A program made the translations under genes and the position numbers. Positions 1 to 8,454 of a stretch of DNA of 24,621 bases are shown here, piece after piece (the stretch's first letter is position 1; every line of letters begins with the position of its first letter). This DNA comes from Bacilli bacterium (GTDB taxonomy: Bacteria > Bacillota_I > Bacilli_A > RF39 > UBA660). The notes under the pieces are model-generated. The model was given only the letters and a program-made list of their open reading frames with translations, made no database searches and was not told the DNA's origin. The stretch lies in the NCBI GenBank assembly GCA_900751815.1, contig CAADST010000027.1, positions 1 to 24,621 on the forward strand. The letters are read 5' to 3'.

Positions 1-1569
1 TTAATCAGACACTTTAAGTTAATACATTTAGTATTAACCCTATTAACAATTTATATCGCCGTAAGAAGTGGAACAGTCTTAGCTTTTTTTCGTGCTTTTA
101 TTCGTAATAATTATACTGCTAGTGTCTATGAATCAATCGCATCAGATACAGTAAGGCCATTATTGTTTATAGCCATACTTTTAGCAATAACAACTTTAGT
201 AACTATGTATGTATTGTTAAAGTCTAAAAATAAACCCAATAAATTTTATTTATTTGCTATTCTTTATTATGTTTTATTATTGATTGCTCTATTAATAGCT
301 CATATGTTGATTAATGGCTTAAATGATGCACTTTGGGATACAACAGCAGCTAGAACATACCGAGATATAGCTCAAATTATTTATTATCCTCAATTTATAT
401 TTATTGTTATTTTAGCAATTAGAGCAATAGGATTTAATGTTAAACAATTTGACTTTCAAAAAGATATGTTAGAAATAACTGACTCCGATAGTGAAGAAGT
501 AGAACTAAATATTAATTTTCAAACATATAAAGCTAAGAGGGTTGTTCATAGAACTGTAAGAGAACTATATTATTACTTTCTGGAAAATAAGTTTATCTTT
601 TATGTTATCGGTGGTATACTTGCAGTAGTGTTAATATTTGTAGTAGTTAGAAATTATGAAAAACTAAGTTATACATATAATGAAGGTAATACATTTTCTT
701 ATAATGGATTTAGTATTAATATTGAAGAAAGTATGCTAACAGATATTGATATGGCTGGAAGAAATATTTATAATGATAGGTATTATTTGGTTATTAAATT
801 TACTATTACTAACAATACTCATGAAAGAAAAAGCTTAGACTATACTAATTTTAAACTCTATTTTGGTAATGATTTTATTTATCCTACTTTAGATATTGGT
901 AATTACTTTATAGATTATGGTTATCCTTATATGAATTATGATATAGATGCTGGTGCTACAAGAACTTTTATAATGCCATACTTATTAGAATCTAATCAAG
1001 TAAAAAATCGTTATGAAATAGGAATTTATAATGGATCAGCAACAAAAAGTGATAGATATAAAACTATAACTGTAAAATTAAGACCTACACGAATTATGGG
1101 AGTTGAAGTAGTTCGTAATGCCGGAGTAAATGAAAATGTCTCATTTTCAAGTACATTACTTGGAGAAAGTTCACTAAATATAACTAATGTAGAATTTACT
1201 AATAGATATGAATATACTTACGAACAATGTTATAAAGAAGAGTGTAATACTTATAATGGCCTCGTATTAATTCAAGGGACATCAACAGTTCCAGAAACAT
1301 TAATGCTACTAGATTATGATTTTGCTATTGATAATACGACAGAAGCCTATAAAAGTATTCAAACAATCAAAACATTTATGAGTACCTTTGCTACTTTAGA
1401 ATATAGCATTAATAATAGAACATATACCGCTACTATGAATGATGTTACTCCAACTCAACTAACAGAAAATCGTTTAGTATTTCAAATACCATCTGAAGCA
1501 AGTAATGCCGATTCTCTAAATTTAAGAATAACTATCCGTAACCGTTGTTATATAATTAAATTAATATAA
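1..1569 (+). CDS. Multi-pass membrane protein with extracytoplasmic beta domain, 5'-partial
   Basis: The reading frame is open from the first base, so the gene begins outside the window; a TTG at 163 is not needed as a start. The visible 522 residues contain about five hydrophobic helices (roughly residues 5-21, 53-74, 82-103, 126-143 and 197-216). An acidic cytoplasmic-type linker (about 155-175) lies before the last helix. After it comes a long Thr/Asn/Tyr-rich, beta-looking region (about 225-522) whose first part, with phrases such as YLVIKFTITNNT, resembles DUF4352-type telokin-like extracellular domains. I infer a surface-exposed membrane protein of unknown role. Two cysteines close together in the distal domain (QCYKEEC) could form a disulfide. 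The gene ends in a strong bidirectional terminator shared with the convergent gene. The family assignment is tentative; that it is coding is certain. Confidence 0.85.
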   Translation, partial: LIRHFKLIHLVLTLLTIYIAVRSGTVLAFFRAFIRNNYTASVYESIASDTVRPLLFIAILLAITTLVTMYVLLKSKNKPNKFYLFAILYYVLLLIALLIAHMLINGLNDALWDTTAARTYRDIAQIIYYPQFIFIVILAIRAIGFNVKQFDFQKDMLEITDSDSEEVELNINFQTYKAKRVVHRTVRELYYYFLENKFIFYVIGGILAVVLIFVVVRNYEKLSYTYNEGNTFSYNGFSINIEESMLTDIDMAGRNIYNDRYYLVIKFTITNNTHERKSLDYTNFKLYFGNDFIYPTLDIGNYFIDYGYPYMNYDIDAGATRTFIMPYLLESNQVKNRYEIGIYNGSATKSDRYKTITVKLRPTRIMGVEVVRNAGVNENVSFSSTLLGESSLNITNVEFTNRYEYTYEQCYKEECNTYNGLVLIQGTSTVPETLMLLDYDFAIDNTTEAYKSIQTIKTFMSTFATLEYSINNRTYTATMNDVTPTQLTENRLVFQIPSEASNADSLNLRITIRNRCYIIKLI

Positions 1570-1619
1570 AAAACTAATAGAAGTTTAGAGGTATTCTTTT
1601 AAATCTTCTATTAGTTTTT
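1569..1619. terminator. Bidirectional terminator between convergent genes
   Basis: The arms at 1569-1583 and 1605-1619 form a perfect 15-bp stem (AAAAACTAATAGAAG against its complement) with A-run and T-run flanks, so it can terminate on both strands. The right arm lies inside the 3' coding end of the minus-strand gene. Confidence 0.85.
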
Positions 1620-2022
1620 CTTGACTATTAACAAAATCTTCAATAATATCATGAACATCTTTGGCAATATTTTTATTATTTAATATTTTTCTTCCTTCAA
1701 TAATTCCCATGTTAGTACCTTGAACAAGAATCTCAGCAATTTTAGAATTACTATGATCTTTTATTGTTTTCATATTTACTCCATACCAAGTCATGGCTTT
1801 AGTCATAGCATTTGTTTCATGAGGATCTGCTTCGTCATTATATTTAGGATATAAATCATTTACTTTCTTTTTAATATTATCATATAAATCATATTGGCGC
1901 TCTAATAAATCTCTTAAAGTATTATCTTCTACTTTATCAATAATGTATTTAATGGCATCACATCCCATCGATGCTCCTTTATTTATTTCATCTAAAGCGT
2001 TTATATTTTCTATTTTAATCAT
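1585..2022 (-). CDS. Small all-helical protein, possibly ferritin-like
   Basis: 145 residues, no signal peptide or membrane segment. The sequence is rich in helix-forming charged residues in long amphipathic stretches, consistent with a four-helix bundle; DUF2383/ferritin-like or a bacterial helical-bundle family are the nearest impressions, but I see no diagnostic metal-binding motif. The Shine-Dalgarno AAAGGGAG directly abuts the ATG at 2022 with no spacer, unusual because most genes here have 5-8 nt. Either this ATG is used with an extended SD or initiation is slightly further in; the next Met is at residue 19. The gene faces the upstream membrane protein and shares its terminator. Function unknown. 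Confidence 0.7.
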   Translation of the reverse strand: MIKIENINALDEINKGASMGCDAIKYIIDKVEDNTLRDLLERQYDLYDNIKKKVNDLYPKYNDEADPHETNAMTKAMTWYGVNMKTIKDHSNSKIAEILVQGTNMGIIEGRKILNNKNIAKDVHDIIEDFVNSQEKLIEDLKEYL

Positions 2023-2074
2023 CTCCCTTTATAATATGGTGCTAAATTTATTTATTATGCATAAAATATAACGA

Positions 2075-2103
2075 TTGACAAATGTGAAGATGTATTGTAA
2101 AAT
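2075..2103 (+). promoter_or_regulatory. Promoter of tRNA-Cys
   Basis: TTGACA at 2075-2080 and TAAAAT at 2098-2103 are separated by exactly 17 bp, with the tRNA starting 17 nt further on. Confidence 0.8.
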
Positions 2104-2119
2104 TATATTACAAGAACGC

Positions 2120-2193
2120 GGGTCTATAGCCAAGTGGTAAGGCACGGGATTGCAAATCCCTGATCGTTGGTTCAAATCCGACTAGGCCCTCCA
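2120..2193 (+). tRNA. tRNA-Cys (anticodon GCA)
   Basis: 74 nt with encoded CCA. The cloverleaf parses completely: acceptor GGGTCTA/TAGGCCC (one G-U), D stem GCC/GGC with GTGGTAA loop, anticodon stem CGGGA/TCCCT with loop TTGCAAA (GCA at 2152-2154), variable GATC, T stem GTTGG/CCGAC, discriminator T. U73 plus GCA are the classical CysRS identity elements. The outermost anticodon-stem pair is a C-U mismatch (2145/2161). It is transcribed alone from its own promoter and ends in a hairpin terminator. Confidence 0.97.
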
Positions 2194-2202
2194 AAAAACA
2201 AT

Positions 2203-2224
2203 AAAGAGATTAAAGTCTCTTTTT
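2203..2224 (+). terminator. Terminator after tRNA-Cys
   Basis: AAAGAGAT (2203-2210) pairs with GTCTCTTT (2215-2222) around a TAAA loop, followed by T-rich sequence. The rest of the interval up to 2293 shows nothing else recognisable. Confidence 0.75.
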
Positions 2225-2293
2225 AATTTTGCTAAAAATTTTTATACCTGGTAATAATTGTCTTTTTCTTTACATATAATTTGCCAAGAATTA

Positions 2294-2322
2294 TTGCTTT
2301 TTGCCCTATATTTGGGTATAAT
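2294..2322 (+). promoter_or_regulatory. Promoter of signal peptidase gene
   Basis: TTGCTT (2294-2299), 17-bp spacer, TATAAT (2317-2322), about 26 nt before the start codon. An AAGGGA Shine-Dalgarno lies 8 nt upstream of the ATG. Confidence 0.65.
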
Positions 2323-2348
2323 AAAAAAGAGAATAAGGGAAGTGTGAA

Positions 2349-3224
2349 ATGGAGACCGAAGTTAAAAGTAATATGACATTTCGGGATATTTTAAAACTTA
2401 TTTCAACAATTATTAGTTGGACTGTTTTTGTGTTGCTTTTAATTGTAGCTGCCCTTTTACTTTATTATTTTGTAGCTACGAGAATTTATGCTAGTAAAGG
2501 AAGTGGCTATGAACCTAAATTTGGTTTATATACTATAATTAGTGGTAGTATGACCCCAAATATTAATGTTTATGATGTTGTTGTTGATATTCGAGTTGAT
2601 AATCCTGAAGATATAGAGATTGGAGATGTTATAACCTTTTATTCTGATGATCCTCAAGTTGGGGGAGGAACAATAACTCATAGAGTAATTTCTATAGTTA
2701 AAGATGAAAATGGTGAATATAGTTATCAAACAAAGGGTGATTATAATTTAATTGAAGATGAAAGTCTAGTAGAATTTGAAGATATAGTAGGTAAAGTAGC
2801 GTTAAGAATACCTCAGTTAGGTAGAGTTCAATTTTTCCTTGCTAGTAGTATGGGTTGGTTAACTATAATTTTGGTTATTGCTCTACTTGTTATATTTAAT
2901 AGCTTTAGAAAATTATATAAATTAAAACAAGAACAAAAAGGTTATGTTAAAAAAGAACCTAAATATTTCGTTAAAATTAGAGAGTTTTTAAATAGACCTA
3001 TATTTGGAACTAAAAAGGTAGAACCAAAACTTTTAACATATACACCTGCTCCAGCGGGTCCTAATGTTTCAACTAAGACAAATATTGATGCATCAGCTCT
3101 TTTTGCTAGTAATAAAGAAGTAACACCAACACCAATATTTAAAGAAGAAACAAATGAGTTGTCAAAAGCATTATTTGAAAGTGATGATGAATTCGACTTA
3201 AATGATTTACCTAAGTTAAAATAA
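2349..3224 (+). CDS. sipW: Signal peptidase I, ER/SipW type, with C-terminal tail
   Basis: 291 residues. An N-terminal membrane helix (about 18-43) is followed by the S26B signal-peptidase core. The catalytic Ser is in SGSM (Ser67), the THRV motif gives His111, which replaces the Lys of ordinary bacterial LepB enzymes, and the KGD motif gives Asp131. This Ser-His-Asp arrangement is the hallmark of SipW and eukaryotic/archaeal signal peptidases. A second helix (about 168-185) brings the chain back to the cytoplasm, and about 105 further residues form a basic then Thr/Pro/acidic tail that SipW itself lacks. It would release secreted or surface precursors at the membrane. The spore/biofilm substrates of Bacillus SipW are not in this window. 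Catalytic assignment is firm; the tail's role is unknown. Confidence 0.92.
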   Translation: METEVKSNMTFRDILKLISTIISWTVFVLLLIVAALLLYYFVATRIYASKGSGYEPKFGLYTIISGSMTPNINVYDVVVDIRVDNPEDIEIGDVITFYSDDPQVGGGTITHRVISIVKDENGEYSYQTKGDYNLIEDESLVEFEDIVGKVALRIPQLGRVQFFLASSMGWLTIILVIALLVIFNSFRKLYKLKQEQKGYVKKEPKYFVKIREFLNRPIFGTKKVEPKLLTYTPAPAGPNVSTKTNIDASALFASNKEVTPTPIFKEETNELSKALFESDDEFDLNDLPKLK

Positions 3225-3234
3225 GCATATTTAT

Positions 3235-3263
3235 TTGACTAAAAAAATATAATATGGTATGAT
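3235..3263 (+). promoter_or_regulatory. Promoter of symporter gene
   Basis: TTGACT (3235-3240), 17 bp, TATGAT (3258-3263). The transcript would start about 16 nt before the AAGGAGG Shine-Dalgarno. Confidence 0.75.
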
Positions 3264-3285
3264 TTCTCTATAAAGGAGGTATTAG

Positions 3286-4527
3286 GTGAAGAAAATTTTA
3301 AAAAGCTATAAAAGCACTTTAATACTCTTAACTTGTGTAATCATCGGTTCGGTTTGTGGAATTATTTTTAAGGAGGATGCAGCAGTAGTTAAGCCTCTGG
3401 GAGATTTATTTTTAAATCTGCTTTTAGTAATTATTATACCCCTTATATTTTTTACGGTTACATCATCAATTGCTAAAATGTATCAACCTAAGAGATTAAG
3501 TAAAATACTTATTAGCACAATAGTAGTGTTTTTAGTTAGTTCTGTTATTGCCGTATTAGTTTCTTTTGTAGCTACAAGTGTTACTGATTTAGTTAAAGAT
3601 AGCGATACAGAAGCTATTAGGGAAGTATTTAGTGATACCGGAGCAGAAGAGGAAGATTTAAATCTACTTGAGCGAACAGTTAGTGTGTTATCAACAAATC
3701 AGTTTGTTAATTTGCTTTCAACTGATAATTTGATTGCTTTAATAGTTATTTCGATACTTTTTGGGATTGCTGTTAATAAAAGTGGGGAAAAAGGAAAAAA
3801 AGTTGCAGAAATACTTGACTCTTTCTGCGAAGTGATGTATAAATTAATTGGGCTTATTATGTATTATGCCCCAATTGGTCTTGGTTGCTACTTTGCAGCT
3901 TTAATTGGCACTCTAGGTGGAGTTATAGCGGTAGGCTTCTTAAAAACATTTGTAATGTATCTAATTGTTAGTATACTTTTCATGTTGATAATCTATATGC
4001 TATACGCTTACATTTCTGCTGGTACTAAAGGTATTAAGGCTTTTTGGAAAAATATTATTCCTGCAGGACTTACTGCCCTAGGTACTTGCTCTTCGGCAGC
4101 AAGTGTGCCAGTAAATATTGAATGTGCTAAAAAAATTGGTATTCCTGATGATATTGCTGATACTACTGTTTCTCTAGGAACAAGTTTTCATAAAGATGGT
4201 TCAGCAATTGGTAGTGTCTTTAAGATAATGTTTTTAGTATCACTTTTTGGTACTAGTTTAAATACTGTTGGTAGTGTATTTGAAGTGCTAGGTGTTGCCT
4301 TACTTGCAACATTACTAGTAACAGCAGTACCTATCGGTGGTGGAACAATATCGGAGATGCTCATTATTTCGATGATGGGTTATTCAACTTCGGCCTTGCC
4401 AATTTTAACAATTATTGCTACAATAATAGATGCACCAGCAACTTTACTCAATGTTGTAGGTGATACATCTTGTGCAATGTTAGTAACAAGAAGTGTTGAA
4501 GGTAAGAATTGGTTAGAAAAAGCATAG
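3286..4527 (+). CDS. DAACS-family cation:amino acid/dicarboxylate symporter
   Basis: 413 residues starting at GTG, six nt after AAGGAGG. It has the family's 8-TM plus two re-entrant-hairpin layout. HP1 carries the serine-rich GTCSSAAS motif (266-273), TM7 the GTSFHKDGS motif in place of the usual NMDGT (298-306), HP2 PIGGGTISE (349-357), and TM8 DAPATLLNVVGD (382-393). Compared with GltPh, the substrate/cation Asp394, Asn401 and Asp405 are kept (Asp382, Asn389, Asp393), but Arg397, which binds the side-chain carboxylate of acidic amino acids, is Ala385. I therefore infer sodium- or proton-coupled uptake, quite possibly of a neutral amino acid such as serine/threonine rather than glutamate. 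A loop around residues 101-130 is acidic. Family certain, substrate not. Confidence 0.93.
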   Translation: MKKILKSYKSTLILLTCVIIGSVCGIIFKEDAAVVKPLGDLFLNLLLVIIIPLIFFTVTSSIAKMYQPKRLSKILISTIVVFLVSSVIAVLVSFVATSVTDLVKDSDTEAIREVFSDTGAEEEDLNLLERTVSVLSTNQFVNLLSTDNLIALIVISILFGIAVNKSGEKGKKVAEILDSFCEVMYKLIGLIMYYAPIGLGCYFAALIGTLGGVIAVGFLKTFVMYLIVSILFMLIIYMLYAYISAGTKGIKAFWKNIIPAGLTALGTCSSAASVPVNIECAKKIGIPDDIADTTVSLGTSFHKDGSAIGSVFKIMFLVSLFGTSLNTVGSVFEVLGVALLATLLVTAVPIGGGTISEMLIISMMGYSTSALPILTIIATIIDAPATLLNVVGDTSCAMLVTRSVEGKNWLEKA

Positions 4528-4559
4528 TGATTCAAACATAGTAGTTTTGTTCATAATTC

Positions 4560-4733
4560 TTAACAGAGATAAAATATAGAGCTGAGAATATTTTAAAGAA
4601 GGAATAAAATGAAATTTCAGTTGATGAATGCTTTTGGGAGAAATCCCTTATAATTTAAAGTGTATGAATAAGTTCATAAACTAAGGTGGTACCGCGGGTT
4701 AGCTCGTCCTTAATTAGTTTATGAACTTTTTTT
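4560..4733 (+). promoter_or_regulatory. T-box riboswitch controlling pheST
   Basis: The T-box core AGGTGGTACCGCGG lies at 4684-4697; its bulge TGGT can pair with the ACCA end of uncharged tRNA-Phe (discriminator A). It sits between the arms of an intrinsic terminator, 4670-4682 and 4716-4728 (13 bp), followed by a T run to 4733. Upstream sequence with AGAG and GCTGAGAA elements fits Stem I; TTC at 4616-4618 is the best specifier codon, but that and the 5' boundary are inferred. Uncharged tRNA-Phe would stabilise the antiterminator and switch on the synthetase operon. No convincing promoter was found in front. Confidence 0.93.
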
Positions 4734-4749
4734 AGGAAGGATGGAATTT

Positions 4750-5757
4750 ATGGAAGAAGAATTAAGAAATTTAGTAGCAAGTTTAAGCGAAGAACTTAAA
4801 GCTTGCAATAAGGAAGCAGACATATTAAATGTCAAATCAAAGTATGTTGGTAAGAAAAGCCGGATTATGGAAATTTTATCAGGACTAAAAGATATGAGTG
4901 TTGATGAAAAAAGAAAATATGGATCTCTTATTAACAATACAAAAAAAGAAATGGAAGGAATGGTTACTAAAGCTATTGAAGAAATAGATAATAAAAGTAA
5001 TATTACTTTTGATGACACCCTAGATTTTGATATTAAAAAAGGGTCTTTGCATCCAGTAACAATCGTTGCTAAAGAAGTAACAGACATATTAAAAAGAATG
5101 GGATTTACAGTAGTAATGGGACCAGAAATGGAATCTGAATATTATAACTTTGAAGGTTTAAATATTCCTAAAGATCATCCCGCAAGGGATATGCAAGATA
5201 CTTACTATTTAGATAATGGCATGTTACTTCGTACTCATACTAGTCCAATGGAAATAAGAAGTATGGAGAACTACGGAGCACCCCTTCGAATTGCAGCTCC
5301 AGGTAGAACATTCAGAAATGAAGATTTAGATGCCAATCATGAAAATACTTTCTTTCAAATTGAAGGTATGGTAATTGATAAAGGAGTAACTATTGGTAAT
5401 TTAATATACATCATGCAAAATGTTTTAAGAGAAATCTTTAAAACTGATGTTAAGGTTCGTTTAAGACCAGGATTTTTCCCATTCACTGAACCTTCATATG
5501 AACTTGATATGGGTTGTTTAATCTGTGGTGGTAAAGGTTGTGCTACTTGTAAGAACTCTGGTTGGATTGAACTTATTGGTTGTGGTATGACTCATCCAAT
5601 GGTTTATAAATACGGCGGAGTTGATCATGAAGTTTATAATGGTTTTGCCTTTGGTTTGGGTTTAACCAGACTAGCCATGATGAAATATAAAATAAATGAT
5701 ATAAGAGTTCTAAATTCAGGAGATTTAAGGTCACTTGAAGAATTCGATATTCATTAA
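4750..5757 (+). CDS. pheS: Phenylalanyl-tRNA synthetase alpha subunit
   Basis: Catalytic subunit of the heterotetrameric class II enzyme. I place the start at ATG 4750 (335 residues) because the Shine-Dalgarno AGGAAGG (4734-4740) touches an earlier ATG at 4741 but is 9 nt from 4750. After an N-terminal coiled coil (about 1-85) the class II core has motif 2 in GRTFRNEDLDANHENTFF, RPGFFPFTEPSYELD for the active site, and motif 3 GFAFGLGLTR near the C terminus (Thr where Glu is common). A four-cysteine insertion, CLICGGKGCATC, as found in many bacterial PheS proteins, precedes motif 3. It is followed 12 nt later by pheT and controlled by the T-box. Confidence 0.97.
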   Translation: MEEELRNLVASLSEELKACNKEADILNVKSKYVGKKSRIMEILSGLKDMSVDEKRKYGSLINNTKKEMEGMVTKAIEEIDNKSNITFDDTLDFDIKKGSLHPVTIVAKEVTDILKRMGFTVVMGPEMESEYYNFEGLNIPKDHPARDMQDTYYLDNGMLLRTHTSPMEIRSMENYGAPLRIAAPGRTFRNEDLDANHENTFFQIEGMVIDKGVTIGNLIYIMQNVLREIFKTDVKVRLRPGFFPFTEPSYELDMGCLICGGKGCATCKNSGWIELIGCGMTHPMVYKYGGVDHEVYNGFAFGLGLTRLAMMKYKINDIRVLNSGDLRSLEEFDIH

Positions 5758-5769
5758 GGAGGTATAAAA

Positions 5770-8097
5770 ATGTTATTATCATGTAATAAATTAAAAAGTC
5801 ATATAAAAAATAGTGAAGATATCGATTGGTTAAATATTTGGGATACATTTACTTTAAGAACAGCAGAAGTTGAAGGCGTTAAAAAAATTGGTGACCAAAT
5901 CGATGGTATAGTAATTGCAGAAATCAAAGAATGTACAGAACACCCTGATAGTGATCACATGCATGTTTTAAAAGTAGATTGTGGTGAAGATGAACTTATT
6001 CAAGTTGTCTGCGGAGCTCCGAATGTTCGAGTTGGTTTAAAAACCGCCTATATTAAGGTCGGAGGTCATATCGATGGCTTTGAAATTAAAGCTAAACCAC
6101 TTCGTGGTGTATTATCTAACGGAATGTGTTGTAGTGGAAGAGAACTAGGAATTAGTGATGATCACTCTGGAATTATCGAACTACCTGATGATGCTCCAAT
6201 TGGAATGGATATTAAAAAATACTTACCAATTGAAGATATAATTGTGGAAATTGATAACAAAAGTTTAACTAACAGACCTGATTTGTGGGGACACTATGGT
6301 ATAGCTCGTGAAATTGCAGCAATTACAAAGCATGAATTAAAACCACTAGAACTTGAAGAAGTGCCAAATGATAAAGAAGATTTAAAAATAACAATTAAAG
6401 ATCCGGAACTTTGCTATCGTTATTCAGCTTTAAAGTTAGCAAATATAACCAATAATAAAGTGCCATTTGATATGCAAATATTCTTATATTATGTAGGAAT
6501 GCGTTCAATATCATTGCTTGTTGATGTAACCAACTACATTATGCTAGAACTTGGTCAACCAATGCATGCATTTGATGCCCGTGTTGTTAAAAGTATCGAA
6601 GTAGGTAGAGCAAATGATGGAGATACCTATACCACTTTAGATGGGACAACTAGACATCTAACTAAAGATATGTTAATGATTAAAAATGGCGATAAATATT
6701 TTGGTATCGCTGGTGTTATGGGTGGTTTAGATAGCGAAATTTTAAGTGATACTACTGGAGTATTCCTAGAATCTGCAACATTTAATGCGGGCTCTATTAG
6801 AAGAACAGCAGTTTCTCTAGGACTTCGTACTGAAGCATCAGCAAGATATGAAAAATCTTTAGACCCAAATATTACAACGGTTGCCTTAAAAAGAGCTTTA
6901 TATTTAATAAAGAAGGAAAATCCTGAGTTGGAAATTGCATCTAATTTAACAGATGTCTATCCAACTAAACTTGATGTTGGTCATGTAAGTTTGAAAAAAA
7001 GCCTACTATCTACATACATGGGGCTTACACTAGATGATAAAACTGTTGAAGATATGCTTACTCCTTTAGGTTTTGAAGTTACAACTACCGATGATACTTA
7101 TGAAATAGTTGTACCAACATTTAGACACAGTAAAGATGTAAATATTGCTGAAGATATAATCGAAGAAGTAGCAAGAATGTATGGTCTTGAAAACTTTACT
7201 GCTACCCCTTTAAAAATAGAATCTGATGGCATTGAACATGAAACAATATTTAATCAAGAATACGATGTAAAAGAATTACTTGCTACAAAATATGATATGC
7301 ATGAAGTAAATAGTTATCTTTGGTATGATTCTGAAATGTTAAAAGAATTTGGCATTGAAAAAACCGGTGTTAAATTACTTGGTAAAACTGAAAATAATAT
7401 TTTAAGAGATGATTTAAGTTTCTCTCTTATGAATATAGTTAATTTAAATTTCAAAAATTATTCTAAATTTGATATATTTGAAATTGGTACGATTATTCAA
7501 AATAATGAAAATAAAAGAATATTATCAATTATTCTAGCAGATGAAGAAAAAATGTTAGAAAGTAATTATAATAAAGCCAAGGAAATAGTCAAATACATCT
7601 TTAAAGTTCTTAAAAATAAAGATGTTACATTTACTAATAATGTTAATGAAAAAGAATATTATGATTCATCTTTCGGTAAAGTAATTAATGTTAATAATGA
7701 AAAACTAGGTGAAATAAACATCCTAAACAAAGGAATTACTAATAAAATATCTAAGAAGAAATCAATTATATGTATTGATATAGATTTTGATAAATATGTA
7801 AATATCCAAAAATCAGATATATTAGCAACAGAAGTAAGTAAATATCCAACGGTTCAACTAGATTATACAATTATTTTACCAGATGGTAAATTATATCAAG
7901 ATTTAAAAGAAATCCTTGATACATTTAAGAGTAATTTAATTAAGAAATATTCTTTAATAAGTATTTATGAAAATAAATATACTATAAGATATATCTTAGG
8001 AAGCAATAATAAAACTCTAGAACAAAAAGATATTACAACATTTAAAGATAGATTTATTAAACATTTAAATGAAAATAATTTAAATATTGCTGAATAA
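5770..8097 (+). CDS. pheT: Phenylalanyl-tRNA synthetase beta subunit
   Basis: 775 residues behind a perfect AAGGAGG. The domain order is complete: an OB-fold tRNA-binding domain (about 40-150, with HPDSDHMHVLKVDCG), the B3/B4 editing domain containing DNKSLTNRPDLWGH and HAFDARVV, B5 (about 400-475), the class II-like core, and a C-terminal FDX-ACB anticodon-binding domain (about 685-775, beginning SKYPTVQLDY). The region at 570-670 is low-complexity Asn/Lys-rich and looks loosely conserved. It pairs with PheS in an alpha2-beta2 enzyme. Its TAA stop overlaps the ATG of the next gene (TAATG), implying translational coupling. Confidence 0.97.
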   Translation: MLLSCNKLKSHIKNSEDIDWLNIWDTFTLRTAEVEGVKKIGDQIDGIVIAEIKECTEHPDSDHMHVLKVDCGEDELIQVVCGAPNVRVGLKTAYIKVGGHIDGFEIKAKPLRGVLSNGMCCSGRELGISDDHSGIIELPDDAPIGMDIKKYLPIEDIIVEIDNKSLTNRPDLWGHYGIAREIAAITKHELKPLELEEVPNDKEDLKITIKDPELCYRYSALKLANITNNKVPFDMQIFLYYVGMRSISLLVDVTNYIMLELGQPMHAFDARVVKSIEVGRANDGDTYTTLDGTTRHLTKDMLMIKNGDKYFGIAGVMGGLDSEILSDTTGVFLESATFNAGSIRRTAVSLGLRTEASARYEKSLDPNITTVALKRALYLIKKENPELEIASNLTDVYPTKLDVGHVSLKKSLLSTYMGLTLDDKTVEDMLTPLGFEVTTTDDTYEIVVPTFRHSKDVNIAEDIIEEVARMYGLENFTATPLKIESDGIEHETIFNQEYDVKELLATKYDMHEVNSYLWYDSEMLKEFGIEKTGVKLLGKTENNILRDDLSFSLMNIVNLNFKNYSKFDIFEIGTIIQNNENKRILSIILADEEKMLESNYNKAKEIVKYIFKVLKNKDVTFTNNVNEKEYYDSSFGKVINVNNEKLGEINILNKGITNKISKKKSIICIDIDFDKYVNIQKSDILATEVSKYPTVQLDYTIILPDGKLYQDLKEILDTFKSNLIKKYSLISIYENKYTIRYILGSNNKTLEQKDITTFKDRFIKHLNENNLNIAE

Positions 8098-8429
8098 TGA
8101 ATGAAGAAACTTTCCATGAATTATTATTAAGTTTGGGTATTGGTAATAAAGATTTCTTTTCTTTTATAAATGGAAAAGTTCATAGATATCCCACAGAAGA
8201 TTTTCCTTGGGCATGTATTCCAATTCTTGATGATAACGAAATTATTAAAGATATTAGAATAATTGTTCCGGAATTTCTTAATGAAAAGTGTCTACTTATA
8301 AATATTCATGAATATTATCACGCTTATGAGTTATTTAATGAACTTGGTAATGTCTATGTTGAAAACATAGAGATAAGAGAAGCAAATGCAAAGAATAAAG
8401 AAAAGTTATATTTGAAAATGAAAAAGTAA
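8097..8429 (+). CDS. Small HExxH putative metallopeptidase coupled to pheT
   Basis: 110 residues, no signal peptide or membrane segment. The central feature is HEYYH (71-75), a zinc-peptidase HExxH signature preceded by a hydrophobic beta-like stretch (CLLINI), as in gluzincins. Twenty residues on, REANAK supplies a candidate third ligand, Glu95, in a context like the EAN motif of ImmA/IrrE (M78) peptidases. There is no HTH domain and no obvious prosegment, so it would be a minimal catalytic unit. The start overlaps the pheT stop by one base and there is no separate promoter, so its expression follows the T-box. The metallopeptidase call rests on the motif alone; a non-catalytic relative is possible. 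Confidence 0.8.
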   Translation: MNEETFHELLLSLGIGNKDFFSFINGKVHRYPTEDFPWACIPILDDNEIIKDIRIIVPEFLNEKCLLINIHEYYHAYELFNELGNVYVENIEIREANAKNKEKLYLKMKK

Positions 8430-8454
8430 TGTTTGCAAATTAAACATTACTTTT
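8422..8454. terminator. Bidirectional terminator ending pheST operon and XRE operon
   Basis: AAAAGTAATGTTT (8422-8434) and AAACATTACTTTT (8442-8454) form a perfect 13-bp stem with a 7-nt loop and T-rich flanks on both strands. The two convergent stop codons lie inside the arms. Confidence 0.85.

Noticed and set aside
163..165. TTG as the start of the first gene
   Set aside because: The same frame is open back to base 1 and encodes another hydrophobic helix, so the gene begins before the window.
4741..4743. ATG 4741 as the pheS start
   Set aside because: It directly abuts AGGAAGG; ATG 4750 has a normal 9-nt spacing and fits the usual PheS N terminus.
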